Below, piece by piece: positions 35,349-44,409 of a DNA stretch of 64,000 nt. The DNA lies in contig CALULY010000001.1 of NCBI GenBank assembly GCA_944321635.1, positions 1-64,000 of the forward strand. The letters run 5' to 3'. Both the position numbers and the translations under genes were made by a program. Position 1 is the first letter of the stretch. Each line of letters opens with the position of its first letter. The notes under the pieces were generated by a model that ran no database searches, was not told the DNA's origin, and saw nothing but the letters and a program-made list of their open reading frames with translations. Source of the DNA: an uncultured Bacteroidaceae bacterium (GTDB lineage Bacteria; Bacteroidota; Bacteroidia; Bacteroidales; Bacteroidaceae).

Positions 35349-36440
35349 ATGACAAACTGCAAGAACCAATTGATTGCCCTTGCCTGCGCCGCAGTGCTGG
35401 CAGGGTGCGGTGGCAAGACGTCCTACACCATCAACGGCAGCGTCGAGGGTGCGGCCGATGGCGACAAGGTCTATATGTTGCAAGTCACTGACGGTCGTCC
35501 CGACACGCTCGCCACGGCGGCTGTCAAGGGCGGTGCTTTCACATTCGAGGGCGAAGCCACAGAGACAGCCCTGCGTTATGTCGCCTATGGCAAAGGCGGC
35601 ACGCGCTACTTCACCGAGGTGTTCCTCCAACCTGGGGAGATAGAGGTCGTCCTCGCCCCCGAGAGCTACGCCAAGGGGACGGCGGACAACGACCTGTTGC
35701 TCGCATTCAACAGCGGCCTGCGTAGTTGGCAGCAGGAGATGTCGGCTTTCTACAACGACCTGGCATCGTGTGACGACGAGCAGACGCGCAAGGAACTTGC
35801 CGCCCGGATGCAGGCAAAGGAGCAGGAGTTCCCCAATGTCGTGGCAGACTTCGTTACCGCCAATGCCGGGACGGCGGCGGGAATGTTCGTCTTCGGTCAG
35901 GGGATGGACGGGGGGATAATGCCATTCGCGCTGCTCGATTCCCTCTATTCGGCCCTGACTGACAGCATCAAGGCGACGGCTCTCGGCAAGGAAGTGTCGG
36001 CGCGCTTTGACCACGTGGCAGCGACCATGCCCGGCCGCCCCGTCAAGGACTTTGAGATGGAGGGGATGGATGGCAAGACCTACCGTTTTGCCGAGATTGT
36101 CAAGGGCGCGGAGTACACCCTTGTCGATTTCTGGGCTTCATGGTGCCCGCCGTGCATGAGGGCGGTGCCAGAGCTCAAGCAGCTGGTCAAGGACTGCAAG
36201 GGCAGGAGCTTCCAGGTGGTAGGCATATCCCTTGACTCCAAGCGTCCCGACTGGGAGGCCGCTGTCAAGGACAAGGGGCTCGACTGGCTGCAACTGTCCG
36301 ACCTGCGCGGCTGGGAGTGCGAGGCGGCGCGCCTCTACAATGTGACGAGCATACCGACCGTCATGCTCGTGGACAGCACTGGAACGATCGTCACCAAGGG
36401 GCATTCGCTCGACGAAGTGCGTGCCGCGATGGGCGAGTGA
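35349..36440 (+). CDS. TlpA-like thiol-disulfide oxidoreductase lipoprotein with DUF4369-like domain
   Basis: A lipobox (VLAGC) anchors it to a membrane. Residues about 25-120 (YTINGSVEGAADGDKVYMLQV) resemble the DUF4369 domain that precedes thioredoxin domains in many Bacteroidetes proteins. The thioredoxin fold follows, with the CXXC active site WASWCPPC (Cys266, Cys269), and VVGISLDSKRPDWEAAV and YNVTSIPTVMLVD with the cis-proline. It should reduce or exchange disulfides of envelope proteins. The start at 35349 places the signal peptide at the N-terminus. Confidence 0.9.
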   Translation: MTNCKNQLIALACAAVLAGCGGKTSYTINGSVEGAADGDKVYMLQVTDGRPDTLATAAVKGGAFTFEGEATETALRYVAYGKGGTRYFTEVFLQPGEIEVVLAPESYAKGTADNDLLLAFNSGLRSWQQEMSAFYNDLASCDDEQTRKELAARMQAKEQEFPNVVADFVTANAGTAAGMFVFGQGMDGGIMPFALLDSLYSALTDSIKATALGKEVSARFDHVAATMPGRPVKDFEMEGMDGKTYRFAEIVKGAEYTLVDFWASWCPPCMRAVPELKQLVKDCKGRSFQVVGISLDSKRPDWEAAVKDKGLDWLQLSDLRGWECEAARLYNVTSIPTVMLVDSTGTIVTKGHSLDEVRAAMGE

Positions 36441-36473
36441 TGGCATCCTGATTTCACTATGCAGCTGGCAACG

Positions 36474-36516
36474 AAGGCCGGTGGGCAGAGCCGATGGCTT
36501 TGTTCACCGGCCTTTG
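36474..36516 (+). terminator. terminator after the TlpA-like gene
   Basis: AAGGCCGGTG (36474-36483) pairs with CACCGGCCTT (36505-36514) around a 21-base loop. The T run is short. Confidence 0.75.
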
Positions 36517-36581
36517 CCTTGTGATGACGCGAGCTGCCGCCGCAAGGCAAGGCTCCAGGGTGGTAGCGCCAAAACTGGAAA

Positions 36582-36885
36582 GCGGTCGTGTCGGGCGTAA
36601 ACCTCGATTAGGCCTGGCCTGGACTTCGTTCCCTCGGTGCATAAAGTTCATTGTCCCCTGACATAAAGTAAAAACAAAAGTTCTGTTTATATATTCAGAA
36701 CTTTTGTTTATATAAACAGAACTTTTGAATATATAAACAAAACTTCTGAATGAACTTTATGCACCGAGGAAACGAACTTTAGGTCAGACCCAATGCAATT
36801 TTTCCCGGCGGGCAAGTTGACTTTGTGTCTGGCCTGGAGTGGATTTAAGTCAGGCATCGCTGGTCTTGCCCCTCATTGCAGTCAT
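36582..36885. repeat. composite phased array, family 1 copy C (four 21-bp core units, 18-bp perfect arms)
   Basis: Core units at 36671-36691, 36692-36712, 36713-36733 and 36734-36754 are centred on CAAAAGTTCTG, CAGAACTTTTG, CAGAACTTTTG and CAAAACTTCTG. The middle junction is GTTTATATAAAC, flanked by GTTTATATATTC and its reverse complement. Outer arms CCTCGGTGCATAAAGTTC (36632-36649) and GAACTTTATGCACCGAGG (36752-36769) are perfect 18-bp inverted repeats. 22-bp units continue on both sides: left ends at 36603, 36625, 36647 and 36669, right starts at 36754, 36776, 36798, 36820, 36842 and 36864. No gene is seen in 36520-37160. Confidence 0.9.
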
Positions 36886-37007
36886 CTGAAATCGGCGTGT
36901 GGCTGTGGTGGCGCATGATGTGCCTTCCATCCGCGTGCCATGCGCCAGCCGGTCATTGACTGGTTGCGGGGCGGGGAGTGCCATACGCCCGTGTTGGGAT
37001 GCGGTGC

Positions 37008-37024
37008 CCTATATAATATATAGG
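37008..37024. repeat. AT palindrome CCTATATAATATATAGG
   Basis: The 17-base sequence is a perfect palindrome apart from its central base. Related TATATAATATA sequences occur at 11590-11607 and 28551-28569, all in gaps. Confidence 0.6.
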
Positions 37025-37155
37025 TGTACGCTTGCAGCAGCGTGTTGCGGTGCTTGCGCCCTCCCTTAGGATGGATGCCGCTTTGTCCTGTCGCATGGCT
37101 TGGGCGGGCTGCTACTTTTTGTTAATAAGGTTTCATGGTAGTGAAATTTAATTCA

Positions 37156-37163
37156 TATCTTTG
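37156..37163 (+). promoter_or_regulatory. -7 motif of the nuo operon
   Basis: TATCTTTG, with a weak TTTC 21 bp upstream. It implies a leader of about 300 bases before nuoA. Confidence 0.6.
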
Positions 37164-37387
37164 CCGGCACATTACAAGACACGGATGGAGTTTTGGGGTG
37201 AAATAGTCGTCGCGTTGGTGCAGATTTTGTCCGCGCTGCCTCGTGCAGTCGTGCGGCATTGTCCCGCCGCCCGCCTGGTTGCCATCCGTGCCGCATTGGA
37301 AGTGCCAGATCCTAAGAGTTCCCGGGCCGCAAGCCGTCGCAGGCGTCTTGCGTGTCCGGGATTGCTTTTGACAGATAATCGGTTTGA

Positions 37388-37448
37388 CGTCACCACATCG
37401 TGCGCCGGGGGCGAGCCTTGGCGCGTGGCGTGGTGACGCTGGCGAGTG
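37388..37448 (+). other. strong hairpin in the nuo leader
   Basis: CGTCACCAC (37388-37396) pairs perfectly with GTGGTGACG (37440-37448), and inside it GCGCC pairs with GGCGC. It ends 24 bases before the nuoA start and lacks a T run, so it is not a simple terminator. The rest of the leader (37164-37387) shows only a doubtful 83-codon frame from 37185. Confidence 0.6.
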
Positions 37449-37472
37449 AATCGTATTAATAATATTAGTAAT

Positions 37473-37823
37473 ATGTACTTTGTTTATCTAGTTGTTGTCA
37501 TTCTGACAGCCATCGTTTTGGTTGCGGCAGCGATGATGATAGCCAAATTGATTGCGCCGAGGTCGTTCAACCCTCAGAAGGCTGAGTCTTACGAGTGCGG
37601 CATCCCGACGCGAGGCAGCTCGTGGGTGCAATTCAAGGTGGGCTATTATCTGTACGCCATCCTCTTCTTGATGTTTGACATCGAGACGGTCTTCCTCTTC
37701 CCCTGGGGCGTGGTGGCCGGCGAGGTAGGGACGTATGCGTTGCTTAGCGCGATGTTCTTTTTGATTGTTTTGGTATTAGGCCTTGCGTATGCATGGAAGA
37801 AAGGAGCTTTGGAATGGAAGTAA
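37473..37823 (+). CDS. nuoA: NADH-quinone oxidoreductase subunit A
   Basis: This 116-aa membrane protein has three helices. The conserved block between the first two, [32 protein letters not shown], is the NuoA signature with the Cys-containing loop. It sits at the interface of membrane and peripheral arms of complex I. The ATG at 37473 is preferred to a GTG nine codons upstream. It is the first gene of an operon of ten nuo genes. Confidence 0.95.
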   Translation: MYFVYLVVVILTAIVLVAAAMMIAKLIAPRSFNPQKAESYECGIPTRGSSWVQFKVGYYLYAILFLMFDIETVFLFPWGVVAGEVGTYALLSAMFFLIVLVLGLAYAWKKGALEWK

Positions 37824-38407
37824 GCAAGCACACCAAGATTCGTTCCATGAAGTATGAAGACTTCAAGAACAACGACTATCTGGAGAGGATGGTCAAGGAA
37901 CTCAACATGGACGGGGCGGGTGTCGTCGTCGGCACTGTTGACGACCTCATCAACTGGGGCAGGAGCAACTCGCTGTGGTCGCTGACATTCGGCACGAGCT
38001 GCTGCGCCATCGAGTTCATGGCTCTCGGCGCGGCGCGCTACGACATGGCCCGTTTCGGTTTCGAGGTGACGCGCAACTCCCCGCGCCAGGCCGACATGAT
38101 CATGGTGCTCGGGACAATCACCTACAAGATGGCGCCCGTGTTGAAGCGTCTCTACGACCAGATGGCCGAGCCCAAGTATGTCATCGCCGTGGGCGGCTGC
38201 ACCATCAGCGGTGGGCCGTTTGTCAAGTCCTACCACGTGGTCAACGGCATTGACAAGATTGTGCCTGTCGATGTCTTCATCCCGGGTTGCCCCCCGCGTC
38301 CGGAGGCTTTCTACTACGGCATGATGCAGCTGCAACGCAAAATCAAGGTGGAGAAATTCCTCGGCGGAGTTAACAGGAAGGAAAAAGAACCCGAAGAATC
38401 AAAGTGA
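37814..38407 (+). CDS. nuoB: NADH-quinone oxidoreductase subunit B
   Basis: It carries the ligands of iron-sulfur cluster N2: adjacent cysteines in GTSCCAIEF, one in VGGCTISGG and one in [11 protein letters not shown]2 passes electrons to quinone. The start at 37814 overlaps nuoA by 10 bp and has a GGAG sequence 8 bases upstream, unusual for this genome and useful for the start choice. Length is 197 aa. Confidence 0.95.
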   Translation: MEVSKHTKIRSMKYEDFKNNDYLERMVKELNMDGAGVVVGTVDDLINWGRSNSLWSLTFGTSCCAIEFMALGAARYDMARFGFEVTRNSPRQADMIMVLGTITYKMAPVLKRLYDQMAEPKYVIAVGGCTISGGPFVKSYHVVNGIDKIVPVDVFIPGCPPRPEAFYYGMMQLQRKIKVEKFLGGVNRKEKEPEESK

Positions 38408-38415
38408 CGTAGATT

Positions 38416-40035
38416 ATGGAATTAATTGACAAGATACTGAAAATCGCTCCCAATGCCACCGTGCTCGATTACGGCCAGAGGATTGTGGAGCTTGCGCCGA
38501 AGGATTTCCGCGCCGTCGCCGAGGCATTGCGCTCTGACAAGGTTGCCCCGATGGACTATCTGCGCGACATCGTCGGCATGGACTGGGGCGAGACGCTCGG
38601 GGCACTCTACTACCTGGAGTCGTCCAAGGACTATTCGCAAGTGACGCTCAAGACGGCTACGGCCGACCGTGAGAACCCGCTTCTCCCGACGGTCTGCGAC
38701 TTGTGGAAGACGGCTGAGATAAAGGAGCGCGAGGTCTATGACTTCTATGGGATACGTTTCTTGAACCATCCTGACATGAGGAGGCTTTTCCTCCGCGAGG
38801 ATTGGGTCGGCTATCCGTTGCGCAAGGACTATGATATGAATTCCAACCCCTTGGATTTGGAGAGCGATGTCAATGCCGACACGACAGAGGAGGTGTTCCT
38901 CAATCCTGACGGGACGGTGGCGGAGAAGGAAAACACTGTCTTCGGCAAGGATGAGTTTGTCGTCAACATCGGCCCCCAACACCCGTCAACGCACGGTGTG
39001 CTGAGGATGCGCACTTCACTCGACGGTGAGATGGTGCGCAAGGTTGACCCTGTGCTCGGCTACATACACCGTGGAGTCGAGAAGATGAGCGAGAGCCTCA
39101 CTTATCCGCAGACGTTGGCGATGACCGACCGTCTGGACTACTTGAGTGCGCACCAGAGCCGCCATGCCCTGTGTATGTGCATCGAGAAGGCTGCGGGCAT
39201 CGAGATAACTGAGCGCGCCAACTACATCCGCACAATCATGGATGAGTTGCAGCGTATCGACAGCCACCTCCTGTTCTATTCATGTCTTGTGATGGATATG
39301 GGTGGCCTGACACCGTTCTTCTACGGTTTCAGGGAGCGTGAGATGATACTTGACATCTTCGAGGAGACGACTGGCGGTCGTTTGATTCAGAACTATAATG
39401 TGATTGGCGGCGTGCAGGCTGACATACATCCCACTTTCCAGCAGAAAGTCAAGGAGTTCATCAAGCATTTGCGTGCGGTCATCAAGGACTACCATGACAT
39501 CTTCACAGGCAATGTCATCGCCACTACCCGTCTCAAGGGCGTAGGTGTGCTGACCCGTGACCAAGTGGTTTCACTCGGCGCGACTGGTGGCACTGGCCGT
39601 GCCTCGGGCTGGGCGAACGATGTGCGCAAGCATCATCCGTATGCATTGTATGACAAGGTCGATTTCAAGGAAGTGCTCTACAACGAGGGCGACTGCTTTG
39701 CCCGTTACATGGTGAGGATGGACGAAATCATGGAGTCCTGCCACATCATCGAGCAGTTGATAGACAACATCCCGGAAGGCGACTACAAGGTCAAGACCAA
39801 GCCAATCATCAAGTTGCCTGAGGGTGTCTACTCGGCTTCTGTTGAGGCAAGCCGTGGCGAGTTCTGTGTGTTCATCGAGAGCCATGGTGACAAGTCGCCT
39901 TACAGGCTGCACTACCGTTCCACCGGATTGCCGTTGGTGCACACCATGGACACCGCGTGCCGAGGACAGAAGTTTGCAGACTTGATAGCCATAGGTGCTA
40001 CACTTGACTTCGTGTTGCCTGATGTCGATAGGTAA
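38416..40035 (+). CDS. nuoCD: NADH-quinone oxidoreductase subunits C and D, fused
   Basis: The N-terminal about 150 residues match NuoC (REVYDFYGIRFLNHPDMRRLF and LREDWVGYPLRKDY). NuoD follows from about residue 180: VNIGPQHPSTHGVLRM, YIHRGVEKMSE and the quinone-site DRLDYLSAHQSRHAL. The fusion is known from several groups, including Bacteroidetes. The D part shapes the quinone cavity with NuoB. It ends in TLDFVLPDVDR as in other NuoD proteins. Confidence 0.95.
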   Translation: MELIDKILKIAPNATVLDYGQRIVELAPKDFRAVAEALRSDKVAPMDYLRDIVGMDWGETLGALYYLESSKDYSQVTLKTATADRENPLLPTVCDLWKTAEIKEREVYDFYGIRFLNHPDMRRLFLREDWVGYPLRKDYDMNSNPLDLESDVNADTTEEVFLNPDGTVAEKENTVFGKDEFVVNIGPQHPSTHGVLRMRTSLDGEMVRKVDPVLGYIHRGVEKMSESLTYPQTLAMTDRLDYLSAHQSRHALCMCIEKAAGIEITERANYIRTIMDELQRIDSHLLFYSCLVMDMGGLTPFFYGFREREMILDIFEETTGGRLIQNYNVIGGVQADIHPTFQQKVKEFIKHLRAVIKDYHDIFTGNVIATTRLKGVGVLTRDQVVSLGATGGTGRASGWANDVRKHHPYALYDKVDFKEVLYNEGDCFARYMVRMDEIMESCHIIEQLIDNIPEGDYKVKTKPIIKLPEGVYSASVEASRGEFCVFIESHGDKSPYRLHYRSTGLPLVHTMDTACRGQKFADLIAIGATLDFVLPDVDR

Positions 40036-40056
40036 AATCAGAAATACTAAAACATT

Positions 40057-41157
40057 ATGAATCAGTCATTCTTAGATTATTATAACATTGCGCCGTTGCT
40101 GGCGACCATCCACGAGGCCATGTGCAGCGTGATGCCTGAATGGTTGGCAATGACGCTCGAAGGGATAGTGGTCGGCGTGATAATAATAGTAATGTACGCC
40201 CTGCTCGCCATTGTCCTCATATATATGGAAAGGAAGGTATGTGCGGCTTTCCAATGCCGTATAGGCCCCAACCGTGTCGGTGGCAAGGGCGGTCTTTTGC
40301 AAGTCTTCGCCGACGTGTTGAAGATACTCACCAAGGAAATCATCAAGTTGAAGAAGGCCGACAGGCTGTTGTACAATCTTGCTCCTTACCTTGTGATATT
40401 GGCATCAATAATCACATTCTCTTGCCTGCCTTGGCACAACGGAGCTCAGATATTGCACATGAACATCGGCATATTCTTCGTGCTGGCGGCATCGTCGATA
40501 GGCATACTCGGCATCCTGCTTGCAGGTTGGAGCAGTAACAGCAAGTACACCCTCATCGGTGCGGTGCGAAGCGGCGCGATGATTATCAGTTATGAGTTGT
40601 CAATCGGAATAACCGTCCTGACAATGGTGGTCATGAGCGGCACGATGGACATCCATGGCATCGTCATGAGCCAGGAGAACGGTTGGAACATTTTCAAAGG
40701 GCACATCCCTGCGATTGCCGCTTTCATCGTCTATCTGATTGCCGGCAATGCTGAGGCGAACCGTGGACCCTTTGACTTGGCCGAAGCCGAGCAGGAGCTG
40801 ACTGCGGGCTACCACACGGAGTATTCCGGTATGCACTTCGGTTTCTTCTATTTGGCAGAGTACCTCAATCTTTTCATAACGTCGGGAATTGCCACGACCC
40901 TCTTCCTCGGTGGATGGATGCCATTCCACATTGCAGGGCTTGACGGTTTCAACGCTGTCATGGATTATATCCCAGGCATTGTGTGGTTCTTGGGCAAGAC
41001 GTTCTTCGTTGTCTTCCTGCTGATGTGGATAAGGTGGACTTTCCCCCGTCTGAGGATAGACCAGGTGCTGACGCTCGAATGGAAGTATCTCATGCCTCTG
41101 TCACTCGTCATCTTGGTCGTAATGACAGTGTGCAAAATATATGGGTTGGTTTTTTAA
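40057..41157 (+). CDS. nuoH: NADH-quinone oxidoreductase subunit H
   Basis: This 366-aa membrane subunit has about eight helices. The block [29 protein letters not shown] is the conserved quinone-channel loop, and [24 protein letters not shown] is the second charged loop. It connects the quinone site to the pumping subunits. Confidence 0.96.
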   Translation: MNQSFLDYYNIAPLLATIHEAMCSVMPEWLAMTLEGIVVGVIIIVMYALLAIVLIYMERKVCAAFQCRIGPNRVGGKGGLLQVFADVLKILTKEIIKLKKADRLLYNLAPYLVILASIITFSCLPWHNGAQILHMNIGIFFVLAASSIGILGILLAGWSSNSKYTLIGAVRSGAMIISYELSIGITVLTMVVMSGTMDIHGIVMSQENGWNIFKGHIPAIAAFIVYLIAGNAEANRGPFDLAEAEQELTAGYHTEYSGMHFGFFYLAEYLNLFITSGIATTLFLGGWMPFHIAGLDGFNAVMDYIPGIVWFLGKTFFVVFLLMWIRWTFPRLRIDQVLTLEWKYLMPLSLVILVVMTVCKIYGLVF

Positions 41158-41170
41158 TTGAAAGAAGGTT

Positions 41171-41641
41171 ATGAATAGTTTCAGTAGATATATGAAGGGG
41201 TTTTTCTCGGGCCTGAAGAGCTTGCTGATAGGTATGCGCACTTCTATGAAAGTGTTCCTGCAGCCCAAGGTCACAGAACAGTACCCGGAGAACCGTCACA
41301 CGACCCTGCACATCCCTGAACGCCATCGTGCAAAATTGGTAATGATCCATGATGCCGAGAACCATCATCATTGCATCGCCTGTGGCTTGTGCCAGATGGC
41401 TTGTCCAAACGGCACTATCAAGGTCATCTCGGAAATGCGTGAGGATGAAGAAGGGAAGAAGAAAAAAGTATTGGTTAAATATGAGTACAACCTCGGTTCA
41501 TGCATTTTCTGCCAACTGTGCGTGAACGCTTGTCCTCACGGCGCAATAGAGTTCACCAATGACTTTGAGAACGCCGTTTATGAGAAAGACAAGCTGCTTT
41601 TGACTCTCAATCACGAAGGTTCATCACTCGCTAAAAAGTAA
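41171..41641 (+). CDS. nuoI: NADH-quinone oxidoreductase subunit I (2x[4Fe-4S])
   Basis: The cysteines C68, C71, C74, C78 and C111, C114, C117, C121 bind clusters N6a and N6b, which relay electrons towards N2. In an enzyme without NuoEFG this subunit is the likely entry point for electrons from ferredoxin (inference from related complexes). Length is 156 aa. It has an N-terminal amphipathic helix. Confidence 0.95.
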   Translation: MNSFSRYMKGFFSGLKSLLIGMRTSMKVFLQPKVTEQYPENRHTTLHIPERHRAKLVMIHDAENHHHCIACGLCQMACPNGTIKVISEMREDEEGKKKKVLVKYEYNLGSCIFCQLCVNACPHGAIEFTNDFENAVYEKDKLLLTLNHEGSSLAKK

Positions 41642-41647
41642 TAGGAT

Positions 41648-42160
41648 ATGGAAGTAAATCTTCAAGAAATCGTCTTTTATGTCGTTGCGATAGTGGTTGC
41701 TGTCTGCTCGGCCTTGGCAGTCTCGACTGGCAGGATCCTTCGTGCGGCGACTTACTTGCTTTTTGTGCTGTTTGGCACTGCTGCAATATATATAATACTT
41801 GGATACACTTTCCTTGGGGCAGTGCAGCTGATGGTTTACGCGGGAGGTATTGTTGTGCTATATGTGTTCTCGATACTCCTGACACGCTCTGACAAGGACA
41901 TGAAGTACAAGATAAGCAAACCCAAACTCGTGTCGGTCTTGTTGACGACATTGGTGGGAGCAGCTTTGATTCTGTTCTTGGTCTTCACTAATGGTTTTGT
42001 GTTGAACTCGATTCCTCAAGCAGGTGAACTTGGAGTCAAAGAGATTGGTATGGCTCTCATCGGCGGTGACAAATATGAATATGTCTTGCCGTTTGAGTTG
42101 CTCAGTGTCCTGCTCCTCGCCTGCATGATCGGTGGTGTCTTAATCGCAAGGAAACGTTAA
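41648..42160 (+). CDS. nuoJ: NADH-quinone oxidoreductase subunit J
   Basis: This 170-aa protein has five hydrophobic helices. The block LGYTFLGAVQLMVYAGGIVVLYVFSILLT is the NuoJ signature, including the pi-bulge helix TM3. It begins 6 bp after nuoI. Confidence 0.94.
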   Translation: MEVNLQEIVFYVVAIVVAVCSALAVSTGRILRAATYLLFVLFGTAAIYIILGYTFLGAVQLMVYAGGIVVLYVFSILLTRSDKDMKYKISKPKLVSVLLTTLVGAALILFLVFTNGFVLNSIPQAGELGVKEIGMALIGGDKYEYVLPFELLSVLLLACMIGGVLIARKR

Positions 42161-42177
42161 AAAGAGGAGGATAAATT

Positions 42178-42495
42178 ATGGATTTGGAAATACACGTGGT
42201 GCATTATCTGGTGGTGAGCACAATCATGCTCATCTGTGGCATCTTCGGCTTTTTCACACGCAAGAATATGCTGGCAACACTCATCTCTGTCGAGCTGGTG
42301 TTGAATGCTACCAACATAAACTTTGCAGTCTTCAACCGTTACCTTTTCCCAGGACAACTGGAAGGACACTTCTTTGCACTGTTTGGGATAGCTATCGCGG
42401 CTGCTGAGACGGCTGTTGCCATAGCCATCATAATCAACGTTTACAGGAACATCAAGAAGATCATGACAGATGATGTCACTGATTTGAATGGATAA
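42178..42495 (+). CDS. nuoK: NADH-quinone oxidoreductase subunit K
   Basis: This 105-aa protein has three helices. NMLATLISVELVLNATNINF holds the conserved Glu in the second helix, and FGIAIAAAETAVAIAI the second Glu, both on the proton path. A short AGGAGG-like sequence precedes the start. Confidence 0.95.
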   Translation: MDLEIHVVHYLVVSTIMLICGIFGFFTRKNMLATLISVELVLNATNINFAVFNRYLFPGQLEGHFFALFGIAIAAAETAVAIAIIINVYRNIKKIMTDDVTDLNG

Positions 42496-42516
42496 ACAAT
42501 TTGAAAGCTACGATTT

Positions 42517-44409
42517 ATGGAATATACAATATTAATACTCTTGCTCCCGCTATTGAGCTTCCTTGTCCTCGGATTGGCAGGGATGCGCATGAAGCATAAG
42601 TTGGCTGGGGGCATTGGTACGTTCTCATTGGCTGTGGTGGCTTTGCTAAGCTATCTCACGGCTTACAATTACTTTAGCCTTGACAGGACGGCGGAGGGTG
42701 TTTACCCGACGTTGCAACCTTGGAACTTCGAGTGGTTGCCATTCACGGAGTCATTGCACATAGACATGGGCATTTTGCTTGACCCCATCTCGGTGATGAT
42801 GCTTGTGGTCATCTCGACGGTCAGTCTCATGGTGCACATTTACTCTTTCGGCTACATGAAAGGGGAAAGGGGCTTCCAACGTTACTATGCATTCCTCAGC
42901 CTGTTCAGCTTCTCGATGTTGGGGCTGGTGTTGGCGACTAACATTTTCCAGATGTATGTGTTCTGGGAGCTTGTTGGTGTCTCGTCTTATTTGCTCATAG
43001 GTTTCTATTACACAAAACCGGAGGCGATAGCCGCATCCAAGAAAGCGTTCATCGTTACCCGCTTTGCCGACTTGGGTTTCTTGATAGGTATCCTTCTCTA
43101 CGGGTATTACATGGGCACATTCACGTTCACCCCAGAAGAGACCAATCTCATGGGTGCAGGAATGATTCTCCCATGGGCATTGGGGCTGATGTTCATTGGC
43201 GGTGCTGGTAAGAGTGCGATGTTCCCGTTGCACATCTGGCTTCCAGACGCCATGGAAGGCCCGACCCCGGTGTCTGCGTTGATACACGCTGCAACGATGG
43301 TCGTTGCAGGTGTCTATCTGGTAGCAAGGATGTTCCCGTTGTTCATAGCCTATGCGCCCGAGACATTGCACATCGTGGCATACGTCGGAGCATTTACCGC
43401 CTTTTATGCTGCGGCCGTCGCTTGTGTGCAGTCGGACATAAAACGTGTCCTCGCCTTTTCCACTATCTCGCAGATAGGTTTCATGATGGTCGCGTTGGGC
43501 GTTTGTACCTCTGCTGACCCTCACCATGGTGGTTTGGGATATATGTCAAGTATGTTCCACCTGTTCACTCATGCAATGTTCAAGGCCTTGTTGTTCCTTG
43601 GCGCAGGTTGCATAATCCATGCGGTTCACAGCAACGAGATGTCTGCTATGGGAGGATTGCGCAAGTATATGCCAATAACCCACATCACATTCTTGATAGC
43701 TTGCCTTGCGATTGCTGGTATTCCACCGTTCTCTGGCTTCTTCTCAAAGGATGAGATCTTGACAGCTTGCTTCCAGTTCAGCCCCGTGATGGGTTGGGTG
43801 ATGACGGTGATAGCTGGCATGACGGCTTTCTATATGTTCCGTCTCTATTATGGCATCTTCTGGGGAAAGGAGAACAAAGAGCTTCATGCTGCTCACACTC
43901 CGCATGAAAGCCCTCTGTCGATGACATTCCCATTGATGGTGCTGGCCGCGATAACCGTTGTTGGCGGTTTCATCCCGTTTGGTGAGTTTGTTTCATCTGA
44001 TGGGCAATCCTATCCCATACATTTGGATAAGACAGTAGCTATCACGAGTGTCATCGTAGCGGTGGTTGCCATCGCGCTTGCGACTTTCATGTATGCAAAA
44101 GAGAAGCAACCTGTCGCAGACACCCTTCAACACACATTCCCGAAACTGTGGCGTGCTGCTTACAAGCGTTTTTACTTGGATGAGATATGGTTGTTCATCA
44201 CCAAGAAAATCATTTTCAGATGCATATCGACTCCTGTGGCTTGGTTTGACCGTCACGTAGTTGACCAATTCCTCAACTTCATGGCATGGTCTACGAATGC
44301 GGCGGGCGAGGAACTTCAGCCTGTTCAGAGTGGTAAGATCCAGAGCTATGTCATGTGGTTCTTTGGAGGTGTAGTAGTATTAACTATCTTGTTATTAATA
44401 TTGTTATGA
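42517..44409 (+). CDS. nuoL: NADH-quinone oxidoreductase subunit L
   Basis: This 630-aa antiporter-like pumping subunit has FWELVGVSSYLLIGFYYTKPEA with the key Glu, GGAGKSAMFPLHIWLPDAMEGPTPVSALIHAATMV with the key Lys, and a long C-terminal region that would form the lateral helix. Its stop overlaps the nuoM start as ATGA. Confidence 0.96.
   Translation: MEYTILILLLPLLSFLVLGLAGMRMKHKLAGGIGTFSLAVVALLSYLTAYNYFSLDRTAEGVYPTLQPWNFEWLPFTESLHIDMGILLDPISVMMLVVISTVSLMVHIYSFGYMKGERGFQRYYAFLSLFSFSMLGLVLATNIFQMYVFWELVGVSSYLLIGFYYTKPEAIAASKKAFIVTRFADLGFLIGILLYGYYMGTFTFTPEETNLMGAGMILPWALGLMFIGGAGKSAMFPLHIWLPDAMEGPTPVSALIHAATMVVAGVYLVARMFPLFIAYAPETLHIVAYVGAFTAFYAAAVACVQSDIKRVLAFSTISQIGFMMVALGVCTSADPHHGGLGYMSSMFHLFTHAMFKALLFLGAGCIIHAVHSNEMSAMGGLRKYMPITHITFLIACLAIAGIPPFSGFFSKDEILTACFQFSPVMGWVMTVIAGMTAFYMFRLYYGIFWGKENKELHAAHTPHESPLSMTFPLMVLAAITVVGGFIPFGEFVSSDGQSYPIHLDKTVAITSVIVAVVAIALATFMYAKEKQPVADTLQHTFPKLWRAAYKRFYLDEIWLFITKKIIFRCISTPVAWFDRHVVDQFLNFMAWSTNAAGEELQPVQSGKIQSYVMWFFGGVVVLTILLLILL

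Noticed and set aside
36582-36885. CRISPR array
   Set aside because: Units are contiguous without spacers of constant length, vary in sequence, alternate in orientation, and no cas genes are present.
37185-37436. 83-codon frame in the nuo leader (MEFWGEIVVALVQIL...)
   Set aside because: Arg/Ala-rich after the first 20 residues, no family, and it overlaps the leader hairpin. A real small protein cannot be fully excluded.
42751-43527. 258-codon minus-strand frame inside nuoL
   Set aside because: Shadow of a conserved gene.
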